From Agathobacter ruminis (GTDB taxonomy: Bacteria > Bacillota > Clostridia > Lachnospirales > Lachnospiraceae), in assembly GCF_002735305.1 (NCBI RefSeq), contig NZ_PDYG01000037.1:1-32032 (forward strand): a stretch of 32,032 nucleotides of DNA, written 5' to 3'. The translations under genes and the position numbers were made by a program. Below the pieces are notes generated by a model. The model was not told the origin of the DNA and ran no database searches. It was given only the letters and a program-made list of their open reading frames with translations. Positions 15,372 through 23,217 of this stretch are shown piece after piece; the first letter of the stretch is position 1, and each line of letters begins with the position of its first letter.

Positions 15372-16976
15372 TTGCTTATAGATACGAAGGAAATTTCAGA
15401 AAAACCTGAAGGTTGGCCTAAGAATCGCAGGGAATGGAAACTAGATATATTATGTGAAAGAATGGAAGAATTTAAGAATAATCCAACACATAAAAATATA
15501 GAGATTTTAATAGCATTAGCCAGTGAACATGATATGAATGAAACTTCTGGATATGGACTGGTACGTATAACAGAATATGAAGTGGGACTAATTAATTATT
15601 TATATATAGTTAGTACAGCATATCAGATTAATTCAGTTAAAGTGTATTTATATGATCTAATTTCTGAGGCGACATATATTCATAAGTGGATGTTTAATAT
15701 GAATCCGGTTTTAGGAAAGGATGGAAATGAGGATCAATTTGTAGAAGCATATAATGGATTGGACTTGCCACTTAAACTTTATTATTTGGCATATCAAAAA
15801 TTTATAGTAGAAAAAAATGACGATTTTGCTACACAATTAATTACTGTCATCCGTGAAGTGTTGATAGTCGATGAGGATGATGAATTAATAGATTCAATTA
15901 CGTACGCATTTGTTTCTATGATGAATGATCTTAGCTATATGAGAGGAAGTAAAAAGCAATCAATCTGGAAGTTTTCAAAAGAAGAATTGTCTCTGTTATT
16001 TGAACTAGAAGCGGAATTGCTTAAGAAAAATAATGAATCGCCTATGGAGCGCCCGACAAAAGGTGTGTTGATGACACAAATAAGTAATTTTATTTTGAAG
16101 TCTAGAAATGGGTACAATGAAGATTATATTTGCAAATATCTTCCAATTGAAGTCGCAAGAGAAAGTGTAAAAAATCACCAGATTTGGATGAAAAAAACTA
16201 CGTTGTTAAATGACGAACGTGAACAAAGGGTTATACCAGAATTGTTTGATGATAAATCTTGGATTACATATAAATGGGTTGATGATATTGATTTTACGGC
16301 TACAAGAATTTATTACGTTTCATCATTTAGTAAAAGTGTTAATAATTCGGACATGCAGGATGGATATGGACAGTGCCTATATGGTTATAAGAATGATAGA
16401 ATATCTGAACTAATAGCGCCTATTGGAATATGGCATCTGAAGAAAAAGAAAGGCATAGAAAATGATGTGCCGGATAAAATGGAACGTCCATTTATATCAC
16501 AAACATTAGCGTTTGATGTTATATATGATGTTGAGGAAGCCAAACGGGAGTTAACGTATTTGTTTGGAATTATTGATATGTTTAATATGAGCAATGCAGA
16601 TAAAAAGAACTTCTTAGAAGAGATAATGCAATATTGGATTTTGTCAGTAAAGGATGCTAAATGGTCTGGAGAACGAGAAAGAAGATATGTGATTTTTATG
16701 TATGATAATTATGATTACAGAGAAACAGAAATTGATGATATATTTCTAAAAGTGAAAACATCAATTTTTCTTACTCCTGATTTTATCATAGGGAAAAATC
16801 CTAGTAGATATGAGATACTTTATCAACTAAATGCAAAAAGACATGCACTATATTCAAGAGAATACATGTTATGCAAAAATTGTTTGCTTCAAGATTATGA
16901 TCAGGCCAGAAAAATGCCTGAGAAATGTCCGGTTTGTGGTTCGAAAAATGTAGAGCTTATAATTGAAGATGAATAG
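15372..16976 (+). CDS. Large unknown protein with C-terminal zinc ribbon
   Basis: The protein is about 534 aa. The only motif I recognise is a C-terminal CxxC pair set, CKNC and CPVCGS about 18 residues later, forming a zinc ribbon that ends 15 residues before the stop. The rest is helical and rich in aromatic residues, with no membrane span. The start is unclear: GGAGG sits at 15365, the in-frame TTG at 15372 is only two bases further, and the best-spaced codon is ATA at 15378. I annotate TTG, with ATA as a real alternative. It follows the KAP gene by 43 bases and closes the operon. It could be an effector or a nucleic-acid adaptor. Confidence 0.65.
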   Translation: MLIDTKEISEKPEGWPKNRREWKLDILCERMEEFKNNPTHKNIEILIALASEHDMNETSGYGLVRITEYEVGLINYLYIVSTAYQINSVKVYLYDLISEATYIHKWMFNMNPVLGKDGNEDQFVEAYNGLDLPLKLYYLAYQKFIVEKNDDFATQLITVIREVLIVDEDDELIDSITYAFVSMMNDLSYMRGSKKQSIWKFSKEELSLLFELEAELLKKNNESPMERPTKGVLMTQISNFILKSRNGYNEDYICKYLPIEVARESVKNHQIWMKKTTLLNDEREQRVIPELFDDKSWITYKWVDDIDFTATRIYYVSSFSKSVNNSDMQDGYGQCLYGYKNDRISELIAPIGIWHLKKKKGIENDVPDKMERPFISQTLAFDVIYDVEEAKRELTYLFGIIDMFNMSNADKKNFLEEIMQYWILSVKDAKWSGERERRYVIFMYDNYDYRETEIDDIFLKVKTSIFLTPDFIIGKNPSRYEILYQLNAKRHALYSREYMLCKNCLLQDYDQARKMPEKCPVCGSKNVELIIEDE

Positions 16977-16987
16977 TAATTAGAGAG

Positions 16988-17122
16988 CATTTCTACTACG
17001 TTTTTTACTACGATTGATGTCTGTGTATTGCATAATTTTGCTACAATTTGCATTTTTACATACATATTCATTGAAAGCTTTAAATGCCCCGGAGATTTTG
17101 CAAAACCTAGCAAAACTACGCG
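16988..17122 (+). repeat. Cassette 2 right-end block
   Basis: Bases 16988-17014 (CATTTCTACTACGTTTTTTA, then CTACGA) and 17071-17122 (TTGAAAGCTTTAAATGCCCC ... CGCG) match the two parts of the cassette 1 right end. The distance from the first block to the phosphatase core is 178 bp, against 176 bp in cassette 1 after removal of the IS. I see no terminator after the zinc-ribbon gene, so the operon could read into the phosphatase. Confidence 0.6.
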
Positions 17123-17152
17123 GTATTAATCAAATTATGAAGGAGAAATTTT

Positions 17153-17635
17153 ATGGTAAAAGTCTTATTCATCTGCCATGGAAACATCTGCCGATCCCCT
17201 ATGGCAGAATATATTATGAAGGATATCCTGGAAAAGCGTGGCCTACAGGACAGGTATGAAGTGGCTTCCGCAGCAACCTCGACAGAGGAAATCTGGAGAG
17301 GCATGGGAAATCCGATTTATCCGCCGGCACAGGCAGAATTGCGCAAACATGGAATTGGGCAGACTGCCTATACGGATTTTCAGGGGAAGCGTGCGCGGCA
17401 GGTGACGAGGGCAGACTATGAATATTATGATTATATTCTTTGCGCGGAAACCGTAAATGTGAAAAATGTCCTCCGCATCACAGGACCGGATACGGAAGGA
17501 AAGGTGCGACGACTTTTGGAGGATTCCGCCTGCCCGCGCGACATTGCAGATCCGTGGTATACCGGAGATTTTGGCGCAACCTACAGAGACATTGTAGAGG
17601 GTGTGGAAAATTTTTTGCAAAGTATGCACGAATAG
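17153..17635 (+). CDS. Low-molecular-weight protein tyrosine phosphatase
   Basis: The 160-aa protein has the P-loop C8-H-G-N-I-C-R14-S at its start and the general acid D133 in DIADPWYTGDF, so it should be an active phosphotyrosine (or phosphoarginine) phosphatase in the cytoplasm. Length is typical. GAAGGAG precedes the ATG. The first ten codons lie upstream of, or in, the insertion core and may have been supplied by cassette 2 rather than by the original chromosome. The codons after the core are visibly more GC-rich than those before. It precedes an SGNH hydrolase by 43 bases. Confidence 0.93.
   Translation: MVKVLFICHGNICRSPMAEYIMKDILEKRGLQDRYEVASAATSTEEIWRGMGNPIYPPAQAELRKHGIGQTAYTDFQGKRARQVTRADYEYYDYILCAETVNVKNVLRITGPDTEGKVRRLLEDSACPRDIADPWYTGDFGATYRDIVEGVENFLQSMHE
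17166..17183 (+). repeat. Attachment-like site C inside the phosphatase gene
   Basis: TATTCATCTGCCATGGAA matches the 18-bp core of sites A and B except for T at 17179 and A at 17182. It encodes the start of the catalytic loop (FICHGN). The differences fall at the right edge, where chromosomal sequence would take over after crossover. Confidence 0.7.
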
Positions 17636-17678
17636 GGTAGGATATACTGTGAAAAAAATAAACGAGGAGGCTACGACA

Positions 17679-18377
17679 ATGAGTCGGGTGGCAGAAACAA
17701 GAGCTGCTGTGGAAACAGCAATGAACCAGTTCTTTGAAGGACAGAAGAAAGAAAAAGTTGAGCGCTTCAAACGATTGAATCCAATGGCAAAAAAAGGACA
17801 GATTGTATTTGCGGGATCGAGCCTGATGGAACAATTTCCAATCAACGAAATGATCCAGAACTATGATGTGCAATTACCATATGCAATTTATAATCGCGGA
17901 ATCGGTGGTTATACAACACAGGAAATGCTACAGGAATTGGATGTGATGGTGCATGACTTGCAGCCGAAATATGTCTTTATCAATATCGGTACCAACGATC
18001 TGAGCGCACCGGATTACAATGAGGCGGAATTGATTGCACGATATCGAGAGATTCTTGATGAGATTGAAGCACATACGGTGGGGGTACAGATTTACATGCT
18101 GGCCTATTATCCAATGTGCACAAAAAAGGCAATGAAAGTACCATATATGAAGCCGGTGTTGCAATATCGCAATAACGAGCGTGTGGCATCAGCCAATTCG
18201 GCAGTCAGGCAGTTGGCAAAAGAGTGCGGACATGTTTTTTTGGATTTGAATGCAGGACTGTTGGATGAGGACGGCGATGTAAAGGAAGAATATTCGATTG
18301 AAGGTATGCACATGTATGCCAACGGTTATGAGCAGGTGCTGAATGCACTGTTGCCGACATTAAAGGAGCTGTCCTAA
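17679..18377 (+). CDS. SGNH/GDSL-family hydrolase
   Basis: The 232-aa protein has the SGNH blocks in order: block I as VFAGSSLME with the serine nucleophile (GSS in place of GDS), a glycine in RGIGGYTTQ, the block III asparagine in INIGTNDLS, and a closing histidine in EGMHMYANGY where the usual aspartate is a glutamate. No signal peptide is seen, so it is probably a cytoplasmic esterase or acylhydrolase. The ATG at 17679 has GAGGAGG eight bases upstream. It is likely cotranscribed with the phosphatase. Confidence 0.85.
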   Translation: MSRVAETRAAVETAMNQFFEGQKKEKVERFKRLNPMAKKGQIVFAGSSLMEQFPINEMIQNYDVQLPYAIYNRGIGGYTTQEMLQELDVMVHDLQPKYVFINIGTNDLSAPDYNEAELIARYREILDEIEAHTVGVQIYMLAYYPMCTKKAMKVPYMKPVLQYRNNERVASANSAVRQLAKECGHVFLDLNAGLLDEDGDVKEEYSIEGMHMYANGYEQVLNALLPTLKELS

Positions 18378-18463
18378 TCAAATTGTTAAAGATGTGCAAT
18401 TTGTTTTAAAAACATAGAATTGTCTGAAAATAACCAAAGCGCAACAAAAGTATCAGAAAATGA

Positions 18464-18492
18464 TTGACACCAAGATGGAGTTTTGCTAAAAT
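18464..18492 (+). promoter_or_regulatory. Strong sigma-A promoter of a short transcript
   Basis: TTGACA (18464-18469) and TAAAAT (18487-18492) have 17-bp spacing. Transcription should start near 18499 and run into the terminator at 18611. No large gene lies between. Confidence 0.75.
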
Positions 18493-18498
18493 AAAACC

Positions 18499-18662
18499 AT
18501 CAAAAAGAGATTTGATTCTTTGAAATGGAGGTACGGACCACCAAAATATTAAGTTGAAAAATCTAAGAAAGTAGAAGGTGTAGATCATGAAATTACAAGA
18601 ACCAATGTGAAGGCCCGGTCGGAATGGAAAATAACGATCGGGCCTAACTTTTTGCTTTTTTT
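18499..18662 (+). ncRNA. Short leader or small RNA ending in a terminator
   Basis: The predicted transcript is about 160 nt. It contains a seven-codon frame MKLQEPM (18587-18610) with a well-placed AAGGTG site. Its TGA directly touches the terminator stem AGGCCCGGTCG (18611-18621) that pairs with CGATCGGGCCT (18635-18645, one G-T pair), followed by a T-rich tract to 18662. This could be an independent small RNA, or an attenuator in which a ribosome at the leader stop blocks the hairpin and lets transcription reach the phosphate symporter. I recognise no known RNA family. Confidence 0.55.
18611..18662 (+). terminator. Strong Rho-independent terminator
   Basis: An 11-bp GC-rich stem with one wobble and a 13-base loop is followed by two T runs. 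It lies 94 bases before the symporter gene and faces the same way. Confidence 0.88.
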
Positions 18663-18756
18663 GTAAAAATTATGCTATCCAAATGTACTTCATTTATGAT
18701 AATATGCTTTTGGTATGTTTATTAGTAGAAAGCATTGATTTAGGAGGAATTTGAGA

Positions 18757-20703
18757 ATGGAAATATTCTCGTCGGTTCTCATGTTATTGAGCGGCATTGC
18801 CATGTTTTTGTTTGGAATGGGCTTGATGGGAGATGGACTGAAGCAGGTTGCCGGCAATAAGCTGGAAATGATTCTATATAAGTTGACAAGTTCACCAATA
18901 AAAGGAATTTTACTTGGTACTGTTGTTACGGCTGTGATTCAGTCTTCATCGGCAACCACAGTAATGGTAATCGGTTTTGTTAATTCCGGTATGATGCATG
19001 TATCGCAGGCAATCGGAACCATCATGGGAGCAAATATCGGTACTTCCATTACAGGATGGATTCTTTGTCTGTCTTATATTGATGGCGGCAGTGGAATCGC
19101 CACCCTGGTATCTTCGGCGACGATTGCAGCATTGGTTGCAATTATCGGTATTATTTTCCGTACATTTGTAAAGTCGGAGGCCTTGAAGAAGGTCGGTGGC
19201 ATCATGATGGGATTTGCAATCCTAATGACAGGAATGCAGACCATGAGTGGTTCTGTGTCATCACTTCGTAGCAATCCAACTTTTTTGAATATTATTGAAG
19301 GTGTGACCAATCCGTTGATTGCAATTTTGATTGGTATTGTATTTACAGCTATTTTGCAGAGCGCTTCGGCGTCGGTTGGTATTTTGCAGGCATTGTCTAC
19401 GACCGGAGCAATCTCGTTTGCGGTTGCATTTCCAATCACATTGGGAATCGGTGTCGGCGCAGCATGTCCGGTACTTCTTTCGGCAATCGGCACAAGCAAA
19501 AACGGAAAGAGAACAGCATTGGTTTATTTGCTGAACGATTTGTTTGGAATGGTTATTTGGGGAACGGTATTCTACACAGTGCATGCATTTGTGCATTTTG
19601 ATTTCATGGGTACCGCAATGTCACCTGTTCTGATTGCATTATTAAATACGGTATTCCGTATGGCTACGGTGATTGTGCTTTCTCCATTTATTCGATATAT
19701 TGAGCGACTCGTATGCTTCCTGATCAAAGAAGATGAGTCCGATCGCGAAGACTACGAAGACTTTGACCTTTTGGAAGACCGTTTGCTCTTATATCCTTCC
19801 ATTGCTTTGGAACAGAGTCATAAAGCAATGGACGGTATGGCGCGCAAGGCAAAGAAAAATCTGCTTCGCGCGATGGCACTTCTGGTTCACTATGATCCGG
19901 TGCGCTATCAGACCATTCAGGACAAAGAAAATGTCATTGACAAATATGAGGATAAAGTCGGCAGTTATTTGATTAAAATCACCAGCCAGAATCTGAGCTC
20001 TGTGCAGTCGCATCAGGCGTCGGAATTGCTACATGTTATCAGTGACTTTGAGCGCTTGGGTGATCATGCGGTCAATATTTCAAAAGTGGCACAGGAATTA
20101 AACGAGAAAGGTATTAATTTCTCGGAAGAGGCACAAAAAGAACTCGCTTATCTGGAAGCGGCTGTACAGGATATTGTTGAGATGACCTGTCAGGCATTCC
20201 TCGCAGATGATCGTGCTGCGGCCAAGGAGATTGAGCCGTTGCGTGAATGCATCGGTATGTTATGTGATGAACTGAAACTGAATCATGTACAGCGCCTGAG
20301 CACGGGACGTTGTGATATGAGTCAGGGATTGCCATTTAATGATTTGCTGACCAACTACGAGCGTATTGCTGCGCATTGCTCGAATGTGGCAGTTGCTATT
20401 ATTGAGATGAAGCATAATGAACTTGATACACACAATTATGTCAAGAATATGCGTGAACTCAAGAACGAGCATTATCGTGAAACCCTTGAATCTTATCTGA
20501 TTACTTATATGGCACCTTTGAATCAGCTTGCGGAGGAAACAAGAGAGCAGATTGCCATTGAGAAAAAGAAAAAAGATAAGGAAAAGGCTGAGAACAAAGA
20601 AAAAGACAAAGACAAAGATAAAAAGAAGAAAAAAGATAAAGACAAGAATAAAGATAAAGACAAAGACAAAGACAAAAAGAAAGACAAAAAGTCAAAGAAG
20701 TAA
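18757..20703 (+). CDS. Na+/phosphate symporter with PhoU-like domain
   Basis: The 648-aa protein has two inverted NptA/PF02690 repeats with the signature QSSSATTVMVIGF near residue 68 and QSASASVGILQAL near 205, about nine membrane spans in all. A PhoU-like helical domain follows (about 340-560), typical of bacterial members. It imports inorganic phosphate with sodium. After the PhoU part comes a tail of about 50 residues made almost only of K, D, N and E, which is unusual and probably disordered. The ATG at 18757 has TAGGAGG nine bases upstream. Expression may be set by the leader transcript upstream. Confidence 0.9.
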   Translation: MEIFSSVLMLLSGIAMFLFGMGLMGDGLKQVAGNKLEMILYKLTSSPIKGILLGTVVTAVIQSSSATTVMVIGFVNSGMMHVSQAIGTIMGANIGTSITGWILCLSYIDGGSGIATLVSSATIAALVAIIGIIFRTFVKSEALKKVGGIMMGFAILMTGMQTMSGSVSSLRSNPTFLNIIEGVTNPLIAILIGIVFTAILQSASASVGILQALSTTGAISFAVAFPITLGIGVGAACPVLLSAIGTSKNGKRTALVYLLNDLFGMVIWGTVFYTVHAFVHFDFMGTAMSPVLIALLNTVFRMATVIVLSPFIRYIERLVCFLIKEDESDREDYEDFDLLEDRLLLYPSIALEQSHKAMDGMARKAKKNLLRAMALLVHYDPVRYQTIQDKENVIDKYEDKVGSYLIKITSQNLSSVQSHQASELLHVISDFERLGDHAVNISKVAQELNEKGINFSEEAQKELAYLEAAVQDIVEMTCQAFLADDRAAAKEIEPLRECIGMLCDELKLNHVQRLSTGRCDMSQGLPFNDLLTNYERIAAHCSNVAVAIIEMKHNELDTHNYVKNMRELKNEHYRETLESYLITYMAPLNQLAEETREQIAIEKKKKDKEKAENKEKDKDKDKKKKKDKDKNKDKDKDKDKKKDKKSKK

Positions 20704-20711
20704 AGAATAAT

Positions 20712-20745
20712 AAGAAATCGGGCATCGTATGATGCCCGATTTCTT
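20712..20745. terminator. Bidirectional terminator between convergent genes
   Basis: A perfect 15-bp stem, AAGAAATCGGGCATC with its complement, around GTAT, has A/T-rich flanks on both strands. It serves the symporter on the plus strand and the ktr operon on the minus strand; its right arm overlaps the ktrA stop codon. Confidence 0.92.
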
Positions 20746-21388
20746 ATTTGTTAATCTTATGTAAATCTACTTTTTCTGCAACAATCAGCAATTCATCATC
20801 TTCTTTCATAACCCGGTCAGGTTCAATGATTTTCCAATGCTCCTCATCTTTGATTGCAATCACATTGACTCCGTAATTTTTGCGAATGTTTAGTTCCCGC
20901 AAATCTTTGCCAATCCACTTTGGAAGTGGATTCATTTCAACCAGAGAAAGTGTCTGGTCTACCTGGAAGTAATCGAGGAAAGTGTTTGATGCGAGAATGC
21001 GGGCTGATTGCTGTCCGCCATATTCTTCCGGGATGATGACTTTGTTTGCACCAATCTTTTTCAGGATTGCTGTCATGCGGTCGGAGGAACTTTTTGCAAC
21101 GACAAGTGGTACGCCCTGTTCTTTCGCAACTGCTACTGACATAATGCTCGCGGACAGGTTGCCGCTCATGGCGACTGCAACGATATCCATATTTTTTAGA
21201 CCAAGTTTTGCAACTTCGTCTTCATTCGAAAGATCGGCGATGATGGCAGAAGTGGAATATTCGGATGCATCTTTTACTTTTTCTTCATCGCAATCGACAA
21301 TCAATACATCTGCGCCCATTTCGTACATGCTCTGGGCGAGACTGCATCCATATTTTCCCAGTCCCAGTACTGCAATTGATTTTGTCAT
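20744..21388 (-). CDS. ktrA: Potassium uptake regulatory subunit KtrA/TrkA
   Basis: The 214-aa protein has an N-terminal RCK/TrkA-N Rossmann domain (GLGKYGCSLAQSM with the acidic DCDEEK end) and a C-terminal RCK_C domain (about 135-214). It forms a cytoplasmic ring on the KtrB channel and gates potassium uptake with ATP/ADP. In several Firmicutes the C-terminal domain binds c-di-AMP, which may hold here. A GGGAGG site lies before the ATG, and the gene starts 15 bases after the channel gene. Confidence 0.92.
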   Translation of the reverse strand: MTKSIAVLGLGKYGCSLAQSMYEMGADVLIVDCDEEKVKDASEYSTSAIIADLSNEDEVAKLGLKNMDIVAVAMSGNLSASIMSVAVAKEQGVPLVVAKSSSDRMTAILKKIGANKVIIPEEYGGQQSARILASNTFLDYFQVDQTLSLVEMNPLPKWIGKDLRELNIRKNYGVNVIAIKDEEHWKIIEPDRVMKEDDELLIVAEKVDLHKINK

Positions 21389-21403
21389 AATAATTTATCC
21401 TCC

Positions 21404-22768
21404 CTATCCTACTAGAAATTTTCCTTCCAAATACTTATTTTGACTTTCTCTTCTTGTCTTTCCGGCAAAGAAGACAGCAAGTGAAATCGGCCCGATTCGT
21501 CCAAGAAACATTGCAAAGACGATAATCATGCGGCCTGCCAGATTCAATCCCATGGTCAGATCGCGTGTCAAACCAACGGTTGCGGATGCACTGATGACCT
21601 CAAATAATGCATCTTCCAGGCGAACCGGATTGACCATGATCAGAGCCAATGTCAATATAATGACGGCAAATGAGCTGACATAAACAATCACGGATGCTTT
21701 TCGCATGGAATCATCCGATACTCTCCGGTGAAAGAGAATATTCGAATTATGCGAACGGATATAAGAGAATACACCCATCATTGCCAAAAAGAAAGTGACG
21801 GTTTTCACTCCGCCTGCCGTTCCGACAGGGGACCCTCCGATGAACATCAGGACATAGCTGATTACACAGGACAAATCGGTCAGGCCGGATTGTGAAAAAC
21901 TTGAAAAACCGGCAGTTCGCAATGTAACGGATTCAAACAGGCTGTTGGTCAGCTTGTTAAATGTGGACATATTTCCGATTGTCTGAGGGTTATGATATTC
22001 TGCGATAAAAAAGAATATCCATCCAAACAGAATTAATGTAACGGTAACGGTTAATACCAGTCTGGTATGCTCGTTGAGCCGTTTGAAAATCTGAACGGGA
22101 TTGAATTTGCGTTTGATTCCTTTTCGCACATTGGTTGACAGGTCAAACCAGACAACATATCCGAGACCGCCGAGGACAATCAATATGATCGTGACAAAAA
22201 GTACAAGCGGATTGGAGTGGTAATCAGCCAGACTGGTGGTACCGATGATGTCGATGCCCGCATTACAAAATGCCGATACGGAAGTAAATACGGAAATCCA
22301 GATTCCTTTTGCAATTCCGAATTCCGGAATAAAGCTGGTCATATAAAGCAAAGCACCGAACAGTTCAATGATGAGTGTTCCGCGGACAATGCGAATCAGC
22401 AATTTTAACACTCCGGAATCAGTGTTCAGGTTGAGTGAATCCTGCAATACCTTTCGGTCGCTGAGCGAAAACTTCTTTTGCATCAAAAGCATAAGCATGG
22501 ATATTACTGTAATGATACCCAATCCCCCAATCTGTATCAGACCGAGGATGATGATTTTTCCAAACAGACTCCAATAACAAAATGTGTCAACGACTACAAG
22601 CCCCGTAACACAGACGGAAGTTGTGGCAGTAAACAATGAGGTGGGAAAATCAGTCCAGTTTTTTGTCGCGGACGAGATTGGGAGCATTAATAGAAATGTT
22701 CCAATCAGGATTGCGAATAAAAAGCTTAGCGGAATAAGCCGTGTGGACGAGATCTTTCTGATGTTCAT
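21404..22768 (-). CDS. ktrB: Potassium uptake membrane subunit KtrB/TrkH
   Basis: The 454-aa channel has the four-fold pore repeats of the Trk/Ktr/HKT family. The selectivity glycines are visible in TTSVCVTGL, SAFCNAGID, TLRTAGFSS and SASATVGLT. It forms a sodium-dependent potassium uptake channel with KtrA. I chose the ATG at 22768 because GGAGG lies just before it on the minus strand; the open frame continues 37 codons further, through the promoter region. It is first in the operon. Confidence 0.92.
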   Translation of the reverse strand: MNIRKISSTRLIPLSFLFAILIGTFLLMLPISSATKNWTDFPTSLFTATTSVCVTGLVVVDTFCYWSLFGKIIILGLIQIGGLGIITVISMLMLLMQKKFSLSDRKVLQDSLNLNTDSGVLKLLIRIVRGTLIIELFGALLYMTSFIPEFGIAKGIWISVFTSVSAFCNAGIDIIGTTSLADYHSNPLVLFVTIILIVLGGLGYVVWFDLSTNVRKGIKRKFNPVQIFKRLNEHTRLVLTVTVTLILFGWIFFFIAEYHNPQTIGNMSTFNKLTNSLFESVTLRTAGFSSFSQSGLTDLSCVISYVLMFIGGSPVGTAGGVKTVTFFLAMMGVFSYIRSHNSNILFHRRVSDDSMRKASVIVYVSSFAVIILTLALIMVNPVRLEDALFEVISASATVGLTRDLTMGLNLAGRMIIVFAMFLGRIGPISLAVFFAGKTRRESQNKYLEGKFLVG

Positions 22769-22796
22769 AATAGCCTCCATATCAAATAACTGCCCC

Positions 22797-22802
22797 ATTA
22801 TA
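22797..22802 (-). promoter_or_regulatory. -10 box for the ktr operon
   Basis: On the minus strand TATAAT lies 28 bases before the ktrB start codon. The -35 at 17 bp is poor (TTTTAT), so activation or weak basal expression is possible. Confidence 0.5.
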
Positions 22803-22918
22803 TCATCATACTTTCCAAAATAAAAGAGGACCTTGGGAAGTTGACTGTCCGAATTATAGGACTTCAAAAATGGCATCATATCGGTGTAAAGAGAACGGTA
22901 CGAAAAGAGGAGGACTAT

Positions 22919-23116
22919 ATGAAGAATATATTTGGATGGTATTTGGGAGTATCAATGATGGAAGCAATCGGCGTGTTTATGTTTTTGTGCGGCATCTTTC
23001 ATATCACAGTCGGCGAAATCGGAAAAGCGGCAAGCGTGGGATATGTATTTGGAATGACCGGAATTTTCTTTGGAATATTTTTGTTGATGCAGCTGAATCG
23101 AAAACGAAATGTTTAG
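22919..23116 (+). CDS. Small two-span membrane protein
   Basis: The 65-aa protein is mostly hydrophobic, with two predicted spans (about 3-27 and 40-58) and a basic C-terminus (LNRKRNV). AGAGGAGG precedes the ATG with five-base spacing. It is divergent from the ktr operon. No family recognised; it resembles short DUF-type inner-membrane proteins. Confidence 0.65.
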   Translation: MKNIFGWYLGVSMMEAIGVFMFLCGIFHITVGEIGKAASVGYVFGMTGIFFGIFLLMQLNRKRNV

Positions 23117-23217
23117 TTTTTTTTAATAAATGGAAGCGGCTGTTTGGTTGACTGATGTTTTGAACTTGAATATACTAATTATAAGAATGCCTTACTATAC
23201 TTAAAAGAGGAAGCATT

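Larger units (their letters stand above)
11702..17183 (+). mobile_element. Putative integrase-less cassette 2 between sites B and C
   Basis: This segment is bounded by site B and by the matching core inside the intact phosphatase gene. It holds only the AT-rich three-gene operon with its own promoter and hairpin. The left end has TTTACAACTAGTTTACAACT (11787-11806), a direct repeat of TTTACAACT. The right end has two TACTACG motifs (16994 and 17007). These are plausible recombinase arm sites. No integrase, excisionase or replication gene is present. Confidence 0.55.

Noticed and set aside
22769-22879. 37-codon extension of ktrB
   Set aside because: It crosses the TATAAT and the GGAGG site that serve the ATG at 22768, and the family starts there.
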